Below, piece by piece: positions 20,337 through 22,964 of a DNA stretch of 22,964 nucleotides; positions within the stretch are counted from its first letter, which is position 1, and the number at the start of each line of letters is the position of its first letter. Position numbers and translations under genes: made by a program. Source of the DNA: Acanthaster planci (taxonomy: Eukaryota; Echinodermata; Asteroidea; Valvatida; Acanthasteridae); NCBI RefSeq assembly GCF_001949145.1, contig NW_019091400.1:680578-703541 (forward strand). Direction: 5' to 3'. The notes below the pieces were generated by a model, which worked only from the letters and a program-made list of their open reading frames with translations, had not been told where the DNA came from and made no database searches.

Positions 20337-22142
20337 AGCGGCGCTGGTGGACTTGCAAAGTGCAACTTGTGAGAGGTAGTAGAAATTTGGTCCATTCTAC
20401 TTTCCTGGTTAGCCGACTGAGCAGGAATGTTTGCGTCAACAGCACCTGGTCGCCACTCATGTAGGGATGTGGGATGACGCTTACTGCATACTTCACACTT
20501 ATGCCGTCTCTTGCACTCTTGACTGCAATGTCCCTTGTTGAGGCAACCGAAACAAAGGCCACTCTCTTTCACGAATGCCTTCCGATCACTCACAGACTTG
20601 GACTTGTACCGAGTGCAGTCTTGCAGCTGATGATCTGTAGACGCACATAGGCTGCAACGTTTTACAGGTTTGTTGCCAGGTTTGGTATCCTGGGTCTTCT
20701 TTGGCCGTTGTTTCTTACTCTTGACTGCGAACACTGAGCCCTTCTTACTTGAAACTTTGTCCTTTGTCTTAGAGTCAAACTTTCTTGGTGCCTCATTGAT
20801 CTTCAAAGCCTCGAGAGAGGAGACGGGATTGTTGGCAATCCGGGCTTCTTTCAACATGAACTGCAAGAATTCCTGAAACTTTGGGTAGGATCCACCTTTC
20901 TCGATTTCATCTTTAACTTGCCTGTTCTATCGAGCTGCAAGCCATTCTGGGAGCTTCGCAAGCAGCCTTTGATTTTCCAAGCAATCACTCAGGACTTCCA
21001 GGCCTTTAACATAAGGCATTGCATCCTGGCAGGTCTTCAGGAAGTCTGCAAAGCTTTTGCCCTCGCGTCTCTTGAAGCAATCTTTGGCCAGTTGTTCAAC
21101 TTCTTGAGGAATGCTCTTTGTACTTTAAAGGAATGGCCAAATCTTTGTTTGAGCGTCTCCCATGCACTTGCGTATGCTTCTTCAGAGTTTCCATAGAAGA
21201 ATCCTTCAATCGCCTGTTTTGCATCACCAGTCACATACTGCTTGAGGTAGTACAGCTTTTCTGTAGGTGGGATTTTTGAGCTGATCAAAGTCTTGAAGCT
21301 CCTTTCAAACTCAACTAATTCGAGTGGGTCACCACTGAACGTGCGAGGCACAGGAACTGGAAGTCGGCAGCAATGCATGTTGTCAGCCAGGGCTTGTGCA
21401 AACTGTTGGGCGTCGATAGGTGGATGTGACTCAGGATGTCGATCATCAGCAGGTGGGGAAGGTCTGATGTCTGGAGGGGTGGCCTGTTTATTGGCCTTTA
21501 CAGCTGCAGAGTCATTGTCAGCAGAACCAGAGGGAGACCCAATGAAGGGAGACACTTGCTGATGATTGGGATGATCAATCAGGACCGACTCGGCTGGCAC
21601 TTGAGACGGTTTGCTCAGTCCAGCATCTAATTTCTCAGGTGGAGAATGTTCATCAGATGTTTCAAGCATTTGCTTAGTTCCTACTTCAGAGAGCTCATCA
21701 AGTGAAGAGCTGAATACAGATCCTGCATAATCATGTTTCAAACGTTCTCTGGCAATTTGCTTGCAGTCATCTGCATCAAAGGGGCTTCCTATCGATCCCA
21801 AAACCTCCTTCAGTGCATTTGAACTGTCTCTGACCATAGCACTGGCTCTGTCCATCCTTTCTCTCACCTCTCTACTAGGTACCTTGTTCTTTCTTAGGTC
21901 ATCGAAAAGTCGCTTCAGTTCATCTTCACCCGCTTCCAGCATCTCCAAGTGTCGTGTCTTATCTCAGCTTCTGCTCTTTCTGTCTTGATAGCCTGCCTTG
22001 CTTCCTTCACTGTTGCTTTCAGGGCACCGTAATTCTTGAAAAAACGGCGCTCTATCTTCACTTGTTGTTCATCTTGCAAGGCAGCCATCTTCTCGGTGGG
22101 TTTCCTTTCCCTATAAGACTTCCGCGGATGTGAAGTGGCCAT
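20333..22142 (-). pseudogene. BEL gag (capsid region and nucleocapsid), frameshifted
   Basis: From the ATG at 22142 the first segment (to about 21950) is Lys/Arg/Glu-rich and helical. A second frame (about 21948 to 21037) carries the capsid-like DUF1759 part: VPRTFSGDPLELVEFERSFK and AFLKKLNNWPKIASRDA. A third frame (about 21050 to 20333, with TAG at 20927-20929) holds the nucleocapsid with knuckles CSLC-x5-H-x4-C, CFGC-x4-H-x4-C and CEVC-x3-H-x4-H. Its stop codon TGA (20335-20333) overlaps the ATG that opens the protease frame. The first two shifts and the internal stop look like decay; the last shift could be genuine or also decay. Confidence 0.85.
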
Positions 22143-22964
22143 CTCTTGCTATGATCAATGGTGGATGGCTCAAAACATTTGACAAATGGTATAATGCAAC
22201 ACACAATTATTGCAAAGCTTGCCAAATCATTACAAGAGATGCTCACGACCTGAATGTGAATTAACTTGAGTTACGATTGAACATCCAAATTGAGTTTTAC
22301 ACAAATGTTACACCTTGTAAATTAAAGTATACACAACCTGCACATTGCAAAAGAACTGATCGCAACATTATTCCAAAGCAGCAATACCTTCCTCAAAGTG
22401 CAACAGTAGATCAACAATCAAAGTTTTCTCCATGAGCTTGTGCATACAAATTCAACAATGCAAAACCTGGAAACATGTATACCTCATGAACATCTTCTAC
22501 GCAATGAGTATTTCTATAAACAAGATTCACTAAGAGCTGTAATTGCAATGAATGATATTACTGTGGCGGGCATCCCCGGGCCTACCCTGAGTTGATGGGA
22601 TCAAACCAAGCACTAGCAGAGTCGATCTTCCCAACCTAAGGCTTTTCCCCAGACGAGAGACCACACAGAGCAACCTCAAGGCAAAGGGTGCGGGACCGTT
22701 TTGGAGGAAATATACCGCCGATTGTGACCGAGTGTTAATTAGTCTCTGTTAAATTACACAATCAACTTGTAAAGAAAGTAATCCTTGACAGGAGAACTGT
22801 CGGTACAGGACGTTCAATTTATTCAACAATAATCAACACAAATCAACAAATGAAATGTACAGTGAAGTGATTGGGAGATTGGTTTGGTTGTCTGTGTTTT
22901 TACTTAATTGGATTGAGCACTAATTTAGCGTAGGGCCGTAGCAGCAATACGCTAATGCATCAAC
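22143..22964 (-). other. BEL 5' leader and possible partial 5' LTR
   Basis: The sequence upstream of the gag ATG runs to the window edge without coding potential. An AATAAA on the minus strand (22823-22818) could be the polyadenylation signal of an LTR. A GC-richer block at 22560-22730 could belong to the untranslated leader. No primer-binding site matching a tRNA 3' end was recognised, and no copy of this stretch was found at the other end of the element, so LTR limits are not given. Confidence 0.4.

Larger units (their letters stand above)
16464..22142 (-). mobile_element. Pao/BEL-type LTR retrotransposon, internal region, inactivated
   Basis: About 5.7 kb on the minus strand with the Pao/BEL domain order: a gag containing a DUF1759-like region, zinc knuckles, a DUF1758/A17-like aspartic protease, reverse transcriptase, RNase H, an H2C2 zinc and DDE integrase, and a DUF5641-like C-terminal domain. 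The pol part stays open for 1095 codons, so the insertion is fairly recent. It carries gag frame changes near 21950 and 21050, an in-frame TAG at 20927-20929, a frame change at the gag/pol border and an in-frame TAG at 17049-17051. The frame moves by one base in the same direction at each of the three shifts. No pair of matching LTRs was detected. It sits upstream of the visible exons of copy 2 in the same orientation. Confidence 0.92.

Overview
The window looks like animal nuclear DNA, most likely from a marine invertebrate. The coding stretches are short exons split by GT-AG introns, intergenic space is large, and the transposons are of metazoan type: a Pao/BEL LTR retrotransposon and CR1/L2-like non-LTR fragments. 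The sequence cannot name the species. An invertebrate deuterostome such as amphioxus or a hemichordate would fit, but a mollusc is not excluded.

The main content is two tandem, same-strand (minus) copies of a gamma-butyrobetaine dioxygenase-like gene (BBOX1 family, carnitine synthesis). Copy 1 (1930-6327) can be assembled completely from five coding exons with consistent splice phases. It gives a protein of about 480 residues with the Zn ligands, the HxD...H iron triad and the 2-oxoglutarate Arg in place, plus a long basic N-terminus that resembles a mitochondrial presequence. Copy 2 is represented only by its last two coding exons (12580-12746 and 14755-14921). They have the same intron phases as copy 1 and about 78% and 60% protein identity to it. 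Its upstream exons are not visible in the remaining 8 kb.

Region by region on the + axis: 1-1929 is mostly non-coding with one candidate THAP zinc-finger exon (minus, 666-781). 1930-6337 is BBOX-like copy 1. 6338-12579 is intergenic and holds decayed non-LTR retrotransposon pieces in both orientations (minus 8006-8325, plus 8788-9300, minus 10930-11079). 12580-14921 is the 3' end of copy 2. 14922-16463 is non-coding with a long imperfect inverted repeat. 16464-22142 is a Pao/BEL element on the minus strand with gag, nucleocapsid, protease, RT, RNase H and integrase. 22143-22964 is its 5' leader and possible LTR.

The BEL element is recognisable along its whole coding length but broken: three changes of reading frame in gag and at the gag/pol border, one in-frame stop in gag, and one in-frame stop directly after the integrase catalytic region. 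No matching LTR pair was seen. It lies upstream of the two visible exons of copy 2, in the same orientation. Either it sits inside a large copy-2 intron, or copy 2 is a 3' fragment. I saw no bacterial-type system, CRISPR array, rRNA or convincing tRNA.
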